DNA of 51,817 bases from an uncultured Caulobacterales bacterium. Lineage in GTDB: Bacteria > Pseudomonadota > Alphaproteobacteria > Caulobacterales > Caulobacteraceae. How positions within the stretch are numbered: the stretch's first letter is position 1; each line of letters starts with the position of its first letter. Below the pieces are notes generated by a model that was given only the letters and a program-made list of their open reading frames with translations, made no database searches and had not been told where the DNA came from. The DNA lies in assembly GCA_903858185.1 (NCBI GenBank), contig CAIOHT010000065.1, positions 1-51,817 on the forward strand, written 5' to 3'. Made by a program: the position numbers and the translations under genes. Positions 1-7,467 of the stretch are shown in pieces.

Positions 1-232
1 CCCCGCCCTCCCGGCCGAAACCCTGCTCTGGCGCCTGTTCAACGAGGACGGCGTCCGCCTGTTCGAACCCAAACCCCTGAAAGCCTTCTGCCGCTGCTCC
101 CTGGAGCGCATCACCGGCGTGCTGGAAAGCTTCTCCCTCGAAGAGCGCCAGGCGATGGTCGAGGACGACGGGATGGTGCGGGTGACGTGCGAGTACTGCT
201 CGCGGGTGTATGAGCTGGCGGGGCCGGCGTAG
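1..232 (+). CDS. hslO: Hsp33 redox-regulated chaperone, C-terminal part (cut by window edge)
   Basis: The frame is open from the first bases and ends at the TAG at 230-232, leaving about 76 residues of a longer gene. The visible part carries the Hsp33 redox switch: a CRC pair in FCRCS and a CEYC pair about 40 residues later, which together form the four-cysteine zinc site. In this family the zinc is released on oxidation, the linker unfolds and the protein becomes an ATP-independent holdase in the cytoplasm. The spacing CxC ... CxxC and the ERITGVLESFS segment between them are typical. The N-terminal domain lies outside the window. Confidence 0.9.
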   Translation, partial: PALPAETLLWRLFNEDGVRLFEPKPLKAFCRCSLERITGVLESFSLEERQAMVEDDGMVRVTCEYCSRVYELAGPA

Positions 233-337
233 GGGGAGGGGGCTGCAGCGAACCCGTTGCTGCCGGTTGGCCGGACCTGCGCCACTGCGCACAAGACGAC
301 CGCTTCCCATCCACAATCGACCTTCCGCTTTCGACCC

Positions 338-565
338 TTAGCGGACCTCCCGGCGATATAGCGCCAGGGCCGCGCCGATGATCAACAAGACGACGCCGAG
401 GAATGCGGCCAGCGGAACGCCGATCAACACCCAACCGACCCAGTAGTTACCCGGCCCTATGAAGATGGGGGTCGGTCCGCGGATCGCTCCATACGCCCAT
501 GTGACCGCGAGGGGCGCCACCAGCGCTCCACCGAGCAGCAAAAGAGTTCTTGGGCTTAGCTTCAC
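338..565 (-). CDS. Small two-helix membrane protein, unknown function
   Basis: A 75-residue protein begins with GTG at 565. It has two hydrophobic segments, roughly residues 5-26 (LLLLGGALVAPLAVTWAYG) and 42-68 (VGWVLIGVPLAAFLGVVLL), separated by a short Gly/Pro loop, and ends in a basic YRREVR tail. I do not recognise a family. No clear Shine-Dalgarno sequence precedes the GTG. It lies alone between hslO and a long non-coding stretch, so nothing in its neighbourhood suggests a role. The well-formed membrane pattern makes it more credible than the overlapping forward frames. Confidence 0.55.
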   Translation of the reverse strand: MKLSPRTLLLLGGALVAPLAVTWAYGAIRGPTPIFIGPGNYWVGWVLIGVPLAAFLGVVLLIIGAALALYRREVR

Positions 566-698
566 AATTCAGACCATAGCTCAGCCCGAAGGTCTGGAAA
601 CCACCCATTTGAGACGTTTGTCGCGTCTGCTCTCCGCCTGACGGCGAGCCTCCCACCACCCCCTTCATCTCATGCCGAGATGATCGCCGGGCGGTCCG

Positions 699-761
699 GG
701 TCACTCAAGGGCGCTTCGCGTCGCGGAGCGACAGGCCCGCAGGGCCTGCCCTTGACTGACC
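699..761. repeat. Palindromic element with 14-bp arms
   Basis: The left arm GGTCACTCAAGGGC (699-712) is matched by GCCCTTGACTGACC (748-761), with 13 of 14 positions complementary. Between them lies a second hairpin, AGGCCC-gca-GGGCCT, so the element would fold as nested stems. It lies in the gene-poor stretch after hslO. Confidence 0.6.
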
Positions 762-802
762 TGGGGCGTCCGGCAGGCTGGCCTGCGTGAGATCTAGGGG
801 CA

Positions 803-960
803 TCCTCTCCCTCTTGGGAGAGGGGGACCAGCCGAAGGCTGGTGGAGTGGGAGGCGCGGTGTTGGCCGGGGCGTCCGGATCGACAGTGCGAGGTTTTCCG
901 CCACCGGGCGTCCCTCACCACCATGCTTCGCATGGTCCCCCTCTCCCAAGTGGGAGAGGA
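803..960. repeat. 158-bp element with 28-bp terminal inverted repeats (MITE/REP-like)
   Basis: The left arm (803-830) starts TCCTCTCCCTCTTGGGAG and ends GGGGGACCA. The right arm (933-960) starts TGGTCCCCC and ends GGGAGAGGA. The arms are reverse complements at 27 of 28 positions, and each contains its own small CTCTCCC/GGGAGAG hairpin. The core has no open frame of note. The shape is that of a non-autonomous palindromic intergenic element. No target-site duplication is obvious. Confidence 0.65.
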
Positions 961-1483
961 AGTCCGCGCTCTATCCGCCGATCCCCGCCCCCAACCCCCT
1001 GAAATCCCTCACCTCCGCCTGCGCCACGCCACCGCGCCAAACAACCTGCGCCGCACCCCTCCACCCCGCCCCCATACTCACCTCATCCCGCTGCAGGGGA
1101 GGGCGCCTCGGCCAGGCGATCCGATGCGGCGGCGGGACGGGGTTCGAGCGGGAAGCTTCGACGGCGCCAGCCGTTCAGGTCCCTCCTTCGCCGGCCAGGG
1201 GCCAGGCGGGAGACCAGACCGGGACGGCCTCTGGCCAACGGAGCGGCAGGTGAGCGGGGGTTACGCTCACGGTCCGGGGAGGGTTAGCCGCCCCCCGCCC
1301 GCCGGAGGCTTCTGCCGGTAAAGCCCTAAGAGGGCTGCCTGCCGGCCGCTCCCGGATAACGGACTTCGCGGCGCGCGACGGCCTCGGCCTCTTTCGCACC
1401 CTTCTCATCCGGCTGAGACCGGAGCGCGCCGCGCCCTCCCTGCCTTCACCGCCGGTGAGGGAGCGAAGCCGTGCCGCACCGCC

Positions 1484-1561
1484 GGGGACATGTACCGCAG
1501 GTACGTGTCCCCCAGACCCGGCCGCTCGATTGGGGGACACGTACCTTCGGTACATGTCCCC
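1484..1561. repeat. Two 29-bp palindromes (GGGGACATGTACC family)
   Basis: Copy one (1484-1512) is GGGGACATGTACC-gca-GGTACGTGTCCCC. Copy two (1533-1561) is GGGGACACGTACC-ttc-GGTACATGTCCCC. Each has 13-bp arms, a 3-base loop and one mismatch. They are 20 bases apart and end 22 bases before the next start codon. Related copies occur at 4368-4396 and 46764-46799, so this is a dispersed family. A terminator or transcript-stabilising role is possible but not shown. Confidence 0.75.
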
Positions 1562-1583
1562 GCGTCCCTGCAAGGAGACACCC

Positions 1584-1775
1584 ATGACCCGACCCCGCGC
1601 CCGTCGCCCCCATGTCGACCCGCCCAGCGCGGAGGATGAGATCGCGATCAACGCCAGATACCGGGAGCTCTACCGGTTCCTCCAGCGCCTGGCGGCGCAC
1701 AGGGCCGCGCACCAGCGGGCGCAGGATCCCGACGGCGACGCGCGTGCCGACCGCAGTGACAGCCCCGGCGCCTGA
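1584..1775 (+). CDS. Small hypothetical protein, 63 residues
   Basis: ATG at 1584 is preceded by a good AAGGAG at 1572-1577, which decides this start over the longer open frame that runs back through the palindromes. The protein is charged, with a basic N-terminus, a helical middle (AEDEIAINARYRELYRFLQRL) and an acidic, Arg/Asp-rich tail. It has no membrane segment and no cysteines. I do not recognise a family. It is convergent with the DUF2189 gene, with 5 bases between the two stop codons. Confidence 0.55.
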   Translation: MTRPRARRPHVDPPSAEDEIAINARYRELYRFLQRLAAHRAAHQRAQDPDGDARADRSDSPGA

Positions 1776-1780
1776 CGTCC

Positions 1781-2557
1781 TCAGGCCGCGCCCGGCGTCT
1801 CCCCGGCCAGGGCCTGGTAGGCCCGCCAGCTGGCCAGGCCCAGCCACGGGAAGATCACCACCAGCGCCAGGAACCCGGTCGCGGCGGCGATCAGCAGCAG
1901 CGCGGTGATGATCACCGCCCACAGCAGCAGCGGGAAGAAGTTGGCGTTGACCGCCCGCACGCTGGTCGCCACGGCGGCGAACACATTGGCGTTCGGGTTG
2001 AGCAGCATCGGGGTGGAGACCACCACCAGGGCGTAGGTCACGAAGGCCAGCGCCCCGCCGGTCAAGGCCCCGATCAGCAGCATGCCGTGGCCCTCCTTCG
2101 AGCCGATGGCGAACTCGACCAGCGAGGCGACGTCGCGATGCACATGGAAGGTCGACAGGCCATAGACCACCTGGGCGATCCTGCCCCAGAGGAAGTAGAG
2201 CAGCACCAGCAGCAGGCTGAGATAGGCGACGTCCTGGCGGAAGGCGGCCCGCACGAACAGGATCTGGCCCAGCGTCGGCCGCTCGCCCAGCCCCAGCCGC
2301 CGGCCCGCCTCGTAGGGACCCATGGCGAGGATCGGGGCGATGATCACGAACCCGGCGGTCAGGACCAGCACCCAGAAGGCGCCATTGCTGGCGTAGACGC
2401 CGTAGCACAGGGCGAAGCTGGCCGCCGCGACGGCGAGCCCGTAGAGCAGCAGCGGGCCGGGCGCCTTCATCAGGTCGCTCCAGCCGTCGGCGAGCCAGCC
2501 GAACGGCGCTGAAAGTCGGATGGTCCGGATGGCCGGCAGGCCGAGGGTCGTATCCAT
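1781..2557 (-). CDS. DUF2189-type integral membrane protein
   Basis: The 258-residue protein has a soluble N-terminus (PAIRTIRLSAPFGWLADGWSDL) followed by about six hydrophobic helices spread over residues 35-250. The opening block with paired Trp residues, the MGPYEAGRRLGLGERPTLGQ loop and the VVVSTPMLLNPNANVFAAVATS block are characteristic of the DUF2189 family of bacterial inner-membrane proteins, whose function is unknown. Length and architecture match the family. The gene seems monocistronic, with about 105 bases separating it from apaG. Confidence 0.85.
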   Translation of the reverse strand: MDTTLGLPAIRTIRLSAPFGWLADGWSDLMKAPGPLLLYGLAVAAASFALCYGVYASNGAFWVLVLTAGFVIIAPILAMGPYEAGRRLGLGERPTLGQILFVRAAFRQDVAYLSLLLVLLYFLWGRIAQVVYGLSTFHVHRDVASLVEFAIGSKEGHGMLLIGALTGGALAFVTYALVVVSTPMLLNPNANVFAAVATSVRAVNANFFPLLLWAVIITALLLIAAATGFLALVVIFPWLGLASWRAYQALAGETPGAA

Positions 2558-2662
2558 GATGTCCTCCCGTCGCCTCTGGGGGCGATCCTGTCGGAAAGGA
2601 TGTCGGGGGGGCGGAGATCTGACAAGCGCCCGGCTGCAGAATTGACCGGTCGGACCGGGGCC

Positions 2663-3094
2663 CTAGTTCAGCCGCCGCCGCGCGCCCGGCAGGTGCAGCG
2701 AGAACTCCGGGATCGTCACCTCGAACGCCTCGCCCCCCGCGGTGACCATCTGGTAGGTCCCGCGCATCGCCCCCGACGGCGTACCCAGCGGGCAGCCGGA
2801 GGCGTAGCGGAAGGCCTCGCGCGGGCCAAGCACCGGCTGCTCGCCGACGACGCCCTGGCCCCTGACCTCCTCGACCCGGTTGAGGCCGTCGGTGATGACC
2901 CAGTGGCGCGAGACGAGCGTGACGGTGTCCTGGCCGTGGTTCTCGATCTCGACCGTGTAGGACCAGATCCAGCGGCCGTTCTCCGGGTTGGAGTCCTCGG
3001 GCAGATAGGCCGGTGAGACCCGCACCAGGATGTCTCCCGTGCGGGCTTCGTAGACCGGACTGTCCAGGTTGCCCCGGCGGTTGATACGGCTCAT
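2663..3094 (-). CDS. apaG: ApaG family protein
   Basis: The 143-residue protein is a single beta-sandwich ApaG (DUF525) domain. Landmarks are YEARTGDILVRVSPAYLPEDS near the N-terminus, WSYTVEIENHGQDTV in the middle, and the family-defining VRGQGVVGEQPVLGPREAFRYASGCPLGTPSGAMRG stretch at about residues 78-112, here only named by its ends. The bacterial protein has been linked to Co/Mg resistance and diadenosine tetraphosphate levels, but its biochemical role is unsettled. An AGAGG-type ribosome binding site precedes the ATG at 3094. It lies 15 bases after metZ and is probably cotranscribed with it. Confidence 0.93.
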   Translation of the reverse strand: MSRINRRGNLDSPVYEARTGDILVRVSPAYLPEDSNPENGRWIWSYTVEIENHGQDTVTLVSRHWVITDGLNRVEEVRGQGVVGEQPVLGPREAFRYASGCPLGTPSGAMRGTYQMVTAGGEAFEVTIPEFSLHLPGARRRLN

Positions 3095-3109
3095 GCCCTC
3101 TGGACCTGA

Positions 3110-4297
3110 TCAGGCGGCGGCGTCGAGCGCCCTGGCGATGTCGCGGGTCAGGTCGCTCAATGCTTCCAGGCCCACGGACATGCGCACGTAGCCTTCGGTC
3201 AAACCGATCTCCAGTCGATTCGCCTCTGGCATGGCCCGGTGAGTCGTCGTTGACGGGTGCGTGGCCATCGACTTGGCGTCGCCGAGGTTGTTGGAGATGT
3301 CGACGATCTCCAGCGCATCGAGGAACCGCCAGGCGGCTTCGCGGCTGCCGAGGTCGAACGCCAGCAGGTTGGAGAAGCCGCTCATCTGCTTCCGGGCCAC
3401 GGCCGCCTGCGGATGGTCGGCCCGGCCGGGATAGAGGATCCGCTTGACCGCCCGGTGGTCGCCGATCTGGTCGGCCAGGGCGGCGGCGGTGTCGGTCTGG
3501 CGCCGCACCCGCAGGTCCAGCGTCTCCAGCCCCTTGAGCAGCACCCAGGCGTTGAACGGGCTCAGGGCCGGGCCGGTGTGCCGGATGATGTCGCGGTACG
3601 ACTCCTCGAGCAGGTCCCTGTCGCCGAGGATCGCGCCGCCCAGCACCCGGCCCTGGCCGTCGATATGCTTGGTCGCGGAATAGACGACCACGTCGGCGCC
3701 CAGCTCCAGCGGCTTCTGGAAGATCGGCGTGGCGAACACGTTGTCGACGACGACCTTCGCGCCGGCGGCGTGGGCGATCCTGGCCACCGCCGCGATGTCG
3801 GTGATCTCCAGCAGCGGGTTGGCCGGGCTCTCCAGCAGCACGACCTTCGTGTTCGGCCGCATCGCCGCTTCCCAGGCCTTCAGGTCGGTGGCGTCGACCA
3901 GGGTGGTCTCGACGCCGAACCGGGGCAGCCAGTTCTGGACGATCCAGTTGCAGGAGCCGAACAGCGCGCGGCCCGCCACCAGATGGTCGCCGGCCTTGAG
4001 CAGGCCGGTCAGGGCGGTGTGCACAGCGGCCATGCCGGAGGCGAGGGCGCGGCAGTATTCGGCGCCCTCCAGCAGCGCCAGCCGCTCCTCGAACATCTGT
4101 GTCGTCGGGCTGCCGTAGCGGGCGTAGACGAAGCCCGGGTCCTCGCCGGAGAACCGCCGGTCCGCGGCGGCCGCGCTCTCATAGGCGAAGCTCTGCGTCA
4201 GATAGAGCGCCTCGGAGATCTCGCCGTAGTTGCTGCGGGCGATGCCGCCACGGATCAGGCGGGTCGCGGGGTCCCAGGACTTGGGGTCTTCGGCCAT
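3110..4297 (-). CDS. metZ: O-succinylhomoserine sulfhydrylase
   Basis: This PLP enzyme of the Cys/Met metabolism family makes homocysteine from O-succinylhomoserine and sulfide in the cytoplasm. It has 395 residues, the usual length. Visible hallmarks are YARYGSPTTQMFEERLALLEG near residue 58, ALASGMAAVHT, VDNVFATP (residues 184-191, with the PLP-pyridine aspartate) and SATKHIDG with Lys210 as the Schiff-base lysine. ATG at 4297 is preferred. The frame runs back to 4390, but that extension would translate a dispersed palindrome (4368-4396). It is followed by apaG and faces dcd across a 233-base gap. Confidence 0.93.
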   Translation of the reverse strand: MAEDPKSWDPATRLIRGGIARSNYGEISEALYLTQSFAYESAAAADRRFSGEDPGFVYARYGSPTTQMFEERLALLEGAEYCRALASGMAAVHTALTGLLKAGDHLVAGRALFGSCNWIVQNWLPRFGVETTLVDATDLKAWEAAMRPNTKVVLLESPANPLLEITDIAAVARIAHAAGAKVVVDNVFATPIFQKPLELGADVVVYSATKHIDGQGRVLGGAILGDRDLLEESYRDIIRHTGPALSPFNAWVLLKGLETLDLRVRRQTDTAAALADQIGDHRAVKRILYPGRADHPQAAVARKQMSGFSNLLAFDLGSREAAWRFLDALEIVDISNNLGDAKSMATHPSTTTHRAMPEANRLEIGLTEGYVRMSVGLEALSDLTRDIARALDAAA

Positions 4298-4367
4298 GGC
4301 TACGGCTTTCTCGTGAAGGTGTGGCGGCATCAACAGGATTGGGCCGGGTAAGGTCAAGCGGCCTGTA

Positions 4368-4396
4368 GGGGACATGTACCTTCGGCACATGTCCCC
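4368..4396. repeat. 29-bp palindrome, GGGGACATGTACC family (third copy)
   Basis: The sequence reads GGGGACATGTACC-ttc-GGCACATGTCCCC, with 13-bp arms and one mismatch. It lies in the metZ-dcd divergent gap, about 70 bases upstream of the metZ start, so it would fall in the metZ promoter or leader. Confidence 0.75.
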
Positions 4397-4530
4397 GATC
4401 GTGACCGCCGTTCGCCGGCGTGCTTCGCGCTGTCGGCGCCGGCATCCATGTCCTGTCGCCGGCAGACCACAAATCGCATCATTAGGCGCCGCACGACCGC
4501 AACCGCCCCTTGCCTTTATCGTCGCGGGTC

Positions 4531-5565
4531 ATGAGTAATGGCCCGACGATGAATGACGCCCAGACCGCCGGAATCCTCCCCTGCCAGGCCATCGAGGACC
4601 TGATCGCCCACGGGGCCATCAGCTCGCTCACGCCGTTTGACTCCGACCAGGTGCAGCCTGCGAGCCTCGACCTGAGGCTGGGTGAACGCTGCTGGCGGGT
4701 GCGCGCCTCCTTCCTGCCCGGACGGCGGCGGGTCATGGATCGCCTGCCCGACGTGGCGATGCATCTGCTGGATCTGACCCAGGGCGCGGTGCTCGAACGC
4801 GGCTGTGTCTACATTGCCGAGGTGCAGGAGCGTCTTGCCCTGCCGCCTGGCGTCTCGGCCCGCGGCAATCCCAAGAGCTCTTCCGGCCGGGTCGATGTGT
4901 TCGTGCGGCTGCTGACCGACTACGGCGCCGCGTTCGACGACGTGGCCGAGGGCTACACCGGCCCGCTGTTCATCGAGATCGCGCCCCAGACCTTTTCGGT
5001 CCTGGCCCGGTCGGGCACCCGGCTGAACCAGCTGCGGCTCAAGACCGGCACCCCGCCCAAGCTGTCGATGCGCAGTGTCGGCGTCGACCTGTCCGGCGGC
5101 GTGGCCGGCTTCCGCGGTCGCCGCCACGCCGGGGTCATCGACCTCGACAAGGAAGACGGCCACGATCCGCGCGACTTCTGGGAACTGCTGGAAGCGCCGA
5201 AGGGGGAGCTGCTGCTCGATCCGGACGAGTTCTATATTCTGGCCTCCAAGGACGACATCGAGATCCCGGTAGACCAGGCCGCCGAAATGACGCCGATCGA
5301 TCCGGCGGTCGGCGAGTTTCGCGTGCACTACGCCGGCTTCTTCGATCCGGGCTTCGGAACGGACGAAACGGGCTCGCGCGGCTCAAAGGGGGTGCTTGAG
5401 GTTCGCAGCCACGAGACCCCGTTCCTGCTGGAGGACGGCCAGACCGTCGCCCGGCTGGTCTACGAGCCCCTGACCGCCCGCCCGACGCGTCTCTACGGCG
5501 AGGACGGCTCGCACTACCTGCGGCAGGGCCTCAAACTGTCGAAACACTTCAAGCCCTGGAAATAG
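4531..5565 (+). CDS. dcd: dCTP deaminase, long two-domain form
   Basis: The 344-residue protein belongs to the long alphaproteobacterial 2'-deoxycytidine 5'-triphosphate deaminase group, which supplies dUTP for thymidylate synthesis. The catalytic region is seen in QPASLDLRLG, in ARGNPKSSSGRVDVFVRL (the Ser/Arg-containing motif of trimeric dUTPase-like folds) and in GPLFIEIAPQTF ... LNQLRL. A second, related half follows from about residue 180 to the end, which accounts for roughly twice the length of E. coli Dcd. Start candidates are ATG 4531 and ATG 4549. Neither has a strong ribosome binding site; 4531 is chosen. It is transcribed divergently from metZ. Confidence 0.9.
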   Translation: MSNGPTMNDAQTAGILPCQAIEDLIAHGAISSLTPFDSDQVQPASLDLRLGERCWRVRASFLPGRRRVMDRLPDVAMHLLDLTQGAVLERGCVYIAEVQERLALPPGVSARGNPKSSSGRVDVFVRLLTDYGAAFDDVAEGYTGPLFIEIAPQTFSVLARSGTRLNQLRLKTGTPPKLSMRSVGVDLSGGVAGFRGRRHAGVIDLDKEDGHDPRDFWELLEAPKGELLLDPDEFYILASKDDIEIPVDQAAEMTPIDPAVGEFRVHYAGFFDPGFGTDETGSRGSKGVLEVRSHETPFLLEDGQTVARLVYEPLTARPTRLYGEDGSHYLRQGLKLSKHFKPWK

Positions 5566-5573
5566 GGTCGAAA

Positions 5574-5656
5574 GACAAGCCTGCAAAACTTTTTGTATGG
5601 CTTGCTTGACACGCTCCATGCCTGTGTGAGACAAGCATCCTTGTCAAAACGACAAG
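5574..5656 (+). promoter_or_regulatory. Putative promoter and operator array ahead of the membrane/XRE operon
   Basis: The leader of the 5667 gene contains GACAAG at 5574, 5630 and 5651, and its complement CTTGTC at 5640. The 5630-5645 pair forms an inverted repeat GACAAG-catc-CTTGTC. A TTGACA hexamer lies at 5606-5611, a plausible -35 element, but the matching -10 position (AGACAA after 17 bases) is poor. The repeated motif directly ahead of an operon that encodes its own XRE protein suggests autoregulation. This is inference. Confidence 0.4.
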
Positions 5657-5666
5657 GACAGAAGAC

Positions 5667-6116
5667 ATGACGACTGGAAGATCGACGCCCGCCCGCCGCT
5701 CTGGCCTGGGGGCGTTCATGCTCTCGCTGCTCGGCTGCGGCATGATTGCCGGCGCGGCGATCGCGCTGCTTGAGAACGTCGGGGTCCTCCTCCCGGCATG
5801 GCTGGCCGGACTGGCTGCGGTCGTGGTCGGCGGCCTGACCATGCTGTGGTCGCGCCGCTGGTGGTCGCGGGTCGATGAAGCGGTCCGCGAGGCGCACAAG
5901 ACCGCCTGGTACTGGGGTGGATCGGTCGGGATGGTTCCGGTGATGGGCCTTGCAGCCACCCTGCTTTTCGACCGGTCCGGGGTCTCGCTTGAGCGGTTCG
6001 CTTGGGTCCCGGGCGACGGCGGCCTGATCCTGACCGGCATCGCGGTCACCCTGCTGCTGCAACTCGTGGGCTACGGCCTCTTCTGGGCCGGCTGGTGGCT
6101 CAGCCGCAGCCGCTGA
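5667..6116 (+). CDS. Four-helix membrane protein, first gene of the XRE-linked operon
   Basis: The 149-residue protein has hydrophobic segments at about residues 14-34, 40-62, 88-108 and 121-144. A basic, Trp-rich loop SRRWWSRVDEAVREAHKTAW sits between the second and third segments. The DExxR pattern in this loop recurs in the two other membrane proteins of the operon (ADEFQR and ADEMMR), each time followed by a Trp-containing helix, so the three may be distant paralogues. I do not recognise a named family. ATG 5667 follows the GACAAG array and an AGGACAGAAG sequence that can act as ribosome binding site. The next gene begins 35 bases downstream. Confidence 0.8.
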   Translation: MTTGRSTPARRSGLGAFMLSLLGCGMIAGAAIALLENVGVLLPAWLAGLAAVVVGGLTMLWSRRWWSRVDEAVREAHKTAWYWGGSVGMVPVMGLAATLLFDRSGVSLERFAWVPGDGGLILTGIAVTLLLQLVGYGLFWAGWWLSRSR

Positions 6117-6151
6117 TCCCGCCCGTTCCCACCCTTCCTGAGGAGGCCCCG

Positions 6152-6559
6152 ATGGCCAACGCCCGTTCCGCCAGCCCCGCCACCCGACGCTATCTGGCCC
6201 GGTTCATCCCGCTGATGATCGTCTATGCCATCGTCATCTTCGGGGTGAGCGTCGCCTTCAACCGGCTCCAGCCTGTGGGTCCCCTGGCCTGGGCGCTCGC
6301 CATCGTCCCCGCCTTGCCAATCCTCGGCGTGATCGCCGTGATGGGGCTCTACCTGCGGGAGGAGGCGGACGAGTTCCAGCGCGCGGTGCTCATCGAGTCC
6401 ATGCTCTGGGGGATCGGCCTGACCCTCGCCGGTTCGACCGTCTGGGGGCTCCTCGAGTTCTACGTCGATGCCCCGCGGGTGCCGGTGTTCTGGGCCTTCC
6501 CGGCCTTCTGCGGCGCAATGGGTCTGGCGCAGCCCTTCGTGCGGAGGCGCTACCTGTGA
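6152..6559 (+). CDS. Four-helix membrane protein partnered with XRE regulator
   Basis: ATG 6152 follows a perfect AGGAGG at 6141-6146, so the longer frame from 6002 is rejected. The 135-residue product has helices at about 17-38, 45-65, 78-100 and 107-125. The motif REEADEFQRAVLIESMLWG lies just before the third helix. Small membrane proteins of this shape encoded directly before a 60-70 residue XRE protein are common in bacteria (compare DUF2178-type pairs). Its last codons overlap the XRE start (GTGA, 6556-6559), so the two are translationally coupled. Function is unknown; sensing of membrane state that modulates the repressor is a reasonable guess. Confidence 0.85.
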   Translation: MANARSASPATRRYLARFIPLMIVYAIVIFGVSVAFNRLQPVGPLAWALAIVPALPILGVIAVMGLYLREEADEFQRAVLIESMLWGIGLTLAGSTVWGLLEFYVDAPRVPVFWAFPAFCGAMGLAQPFVRRRYL

Positions 6560-6753
6560 AGAACCGCCTCAAGGTCCTGAGAGCGGAGCGCGACTGGAGC
6601 CAGGCAGATCTCGCCGACCGGCTCGTGGTGTCCCGCCAGACCATCAACGCCCTGGAGACCGGCAAGTACGACCCGTCCCTGCCGCTCGCCTTCAAGATTG
6701 CCCGCCTGTTCGGCCAGCCCATCGAAGCGATCTTCGATGACGGCGAGGCCTGA
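6556..6753 (+). CDS. XRE-family DNA-binding regulator, 65 residues
   Basis: The whole protein is a single Cro/C1-type helix-turn-helix: KNRLKVLRAERDWSQADLA, the recognition helix in VSRQTINALETGKYDPSL, and the closing LAFKIARLFGQPIEAIF. The length is that of minimal YozG/YazB-like regulators that lack any sensor domain. It begins with GTG at 6556, overlapping the previous stop codon by four bases. The expected target is the GACAAG repeat cluster upstream of 5667. With no sensor domain, the signal probably comes through the adjacent membrane proteins; this last point is inference. Confidence 0.93.
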   Translation: MKNRLKVLRAERDWSQADLADRLVVSRQTINALETGKYDPSLPLAFKIARLFGQPIEAIFDDGEA

Positions 6754-6777
6754 TCGCAAACCCTGGGGAATAGAGAG

Positions 6778-7437
6778 ATGACGACTTCTGCACTCAAACG
6801 CGGTCCCACGCCGCTCCGCCTCGCGCTGGCCGCGGCCGGCATGGCCGTCGGCGGCGGCCTCGGCTGGGCCATCGGCCGGCTCGTCAAGCACGGCCAGCTC
6901 GACCTGTCCGGCGTCGGCTGGAGCGACCTCGCCGCGGCGACCATCGCGGCCATGCTGCTCGCGACCGGGCTGCTGGTCAGCCTGGCCAGCTTCAACGCCC
7001 GGCTCGCCGGACGCATGATGGACCCGAACAGCGACCGGCCCGCAAGTCCGGCCCAGGCTTCCTTTTATCGCCAGCAAGGCGCCGTGATGGCCCTGGCCGG
7101 GATCATGCTGGCCGCGCCGGTCCTCGCCCGGCTGCTATGGGAACCGCTGCCAGCCCAGCTGGCCCAGGCCGTCATGGCCGGGATCGTCGCCCTGTTCCTG
7201 CTGCAGACCCTCCTCAACGTCACGGTCTGGATGCGGGCGGACGAGATGATGCGGCGGATGATCGCCGAGTCCGGTTCGGTCTGCTTCTGGGTGCTGCAGG
7301 CGGCGCTGTTTCTCTGGGCCGCGGCCGAGAAGCTCGAACTCGCCCCGGCGCTCAGCGCCTGGGATCTCATGACCATCCTCATGGGAGCCTACCTCCTGGT
7401 CTCCTCGCTCATGTCCATGCGTCGCGGCTTCAGCTGA
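6778..7437 (+). CDS. Multi-helix membrane protein of the XRE operon
   Basis: The 219-residue protein has about six hydrophobic segments (residues near 15-35, 47-70, 100-120, 127-150, 165-183 and 192-212). A cytosolic loop after the second segment (MMDPNSDRPASPAQASFYRQQG) and the motif MRADEMMRRMIAESG before the fifth resemble the ADEFQR block of the 6152 product. It starts 24 bases after the XRE stop, with GAGAG before the ATG. No enzyme motif is visible. The family is not recognised with confidence. Confidence 0.8.
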   Translation: MTTSALKRGPTPLRLALAAAGMAVGGGLGWAIGRLVKHGQLDLSGVGWSDLAAATIAAMLLATGLLVSLASFNARLAGRMMDPNSDRPASPAQASFYRQQGAVMALAGIMLAAPVLARLLWEPLPAQLAQAVMAGIVALFLLQTLLNVTVWMRADEMMRRMIAESGSVCFWVLQAALFLWAAAEKLELAPALSAWDLMTILMGAYLLVSSLMSMRRGFS

Positions 7438-7467
7438 ACCGCCATCCCGCCGTTACGGAGTTCCGCC

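Larger units (their letters stand above)
566..1583. other. About 1 kb intergenic stretch rich in inverted repeats
   Basis: No convincing gene is visible here. Frames on both strands are open only because of the high GC content, and their translations are Arg/Pro/Gly-rich without domain character. The stretch holds a 63-bp palindromic element (699-761), a 158-bp element with 28-bp terminal inverted repeats (803-960), GC-rich CTCATCCSGCTG-type fragments near 1080-1105 and 1404-1412 that look like decayed repeats, and a pair of 29-bp palindromes (1484-1561) just before the next gene. Confidence 0.6.

Noticed and set aside
447..704. Short open frames on both strands in the hslO downstream gap (447-704 minus, 459-641 plus, 670-933 minus)
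   Set aside because: They overlap the better membrane-protein frame or the palindromic elements, have no ribosome binding site and show low-complexity composition.
2644..2665. CCGGT-ccg-ACCGG pairing after the apaG stop as a terminator
   Set aside because: A five-base stem in GC-rich DNA without a T-tract is expected by chance.
4397..4500. Possible SAM-II riboswitch upstream of metZ, because alphaproteobacterial metZ often has one and GATTTG followed by CCGGC is present on the metZ strand
   Set aside because: The conserved core after that point (TTGCAGCC-type pairing and the CTAAA end) is absent. A covariance search with the SAM-II model would settle it; a significant hit would reverse this decision.
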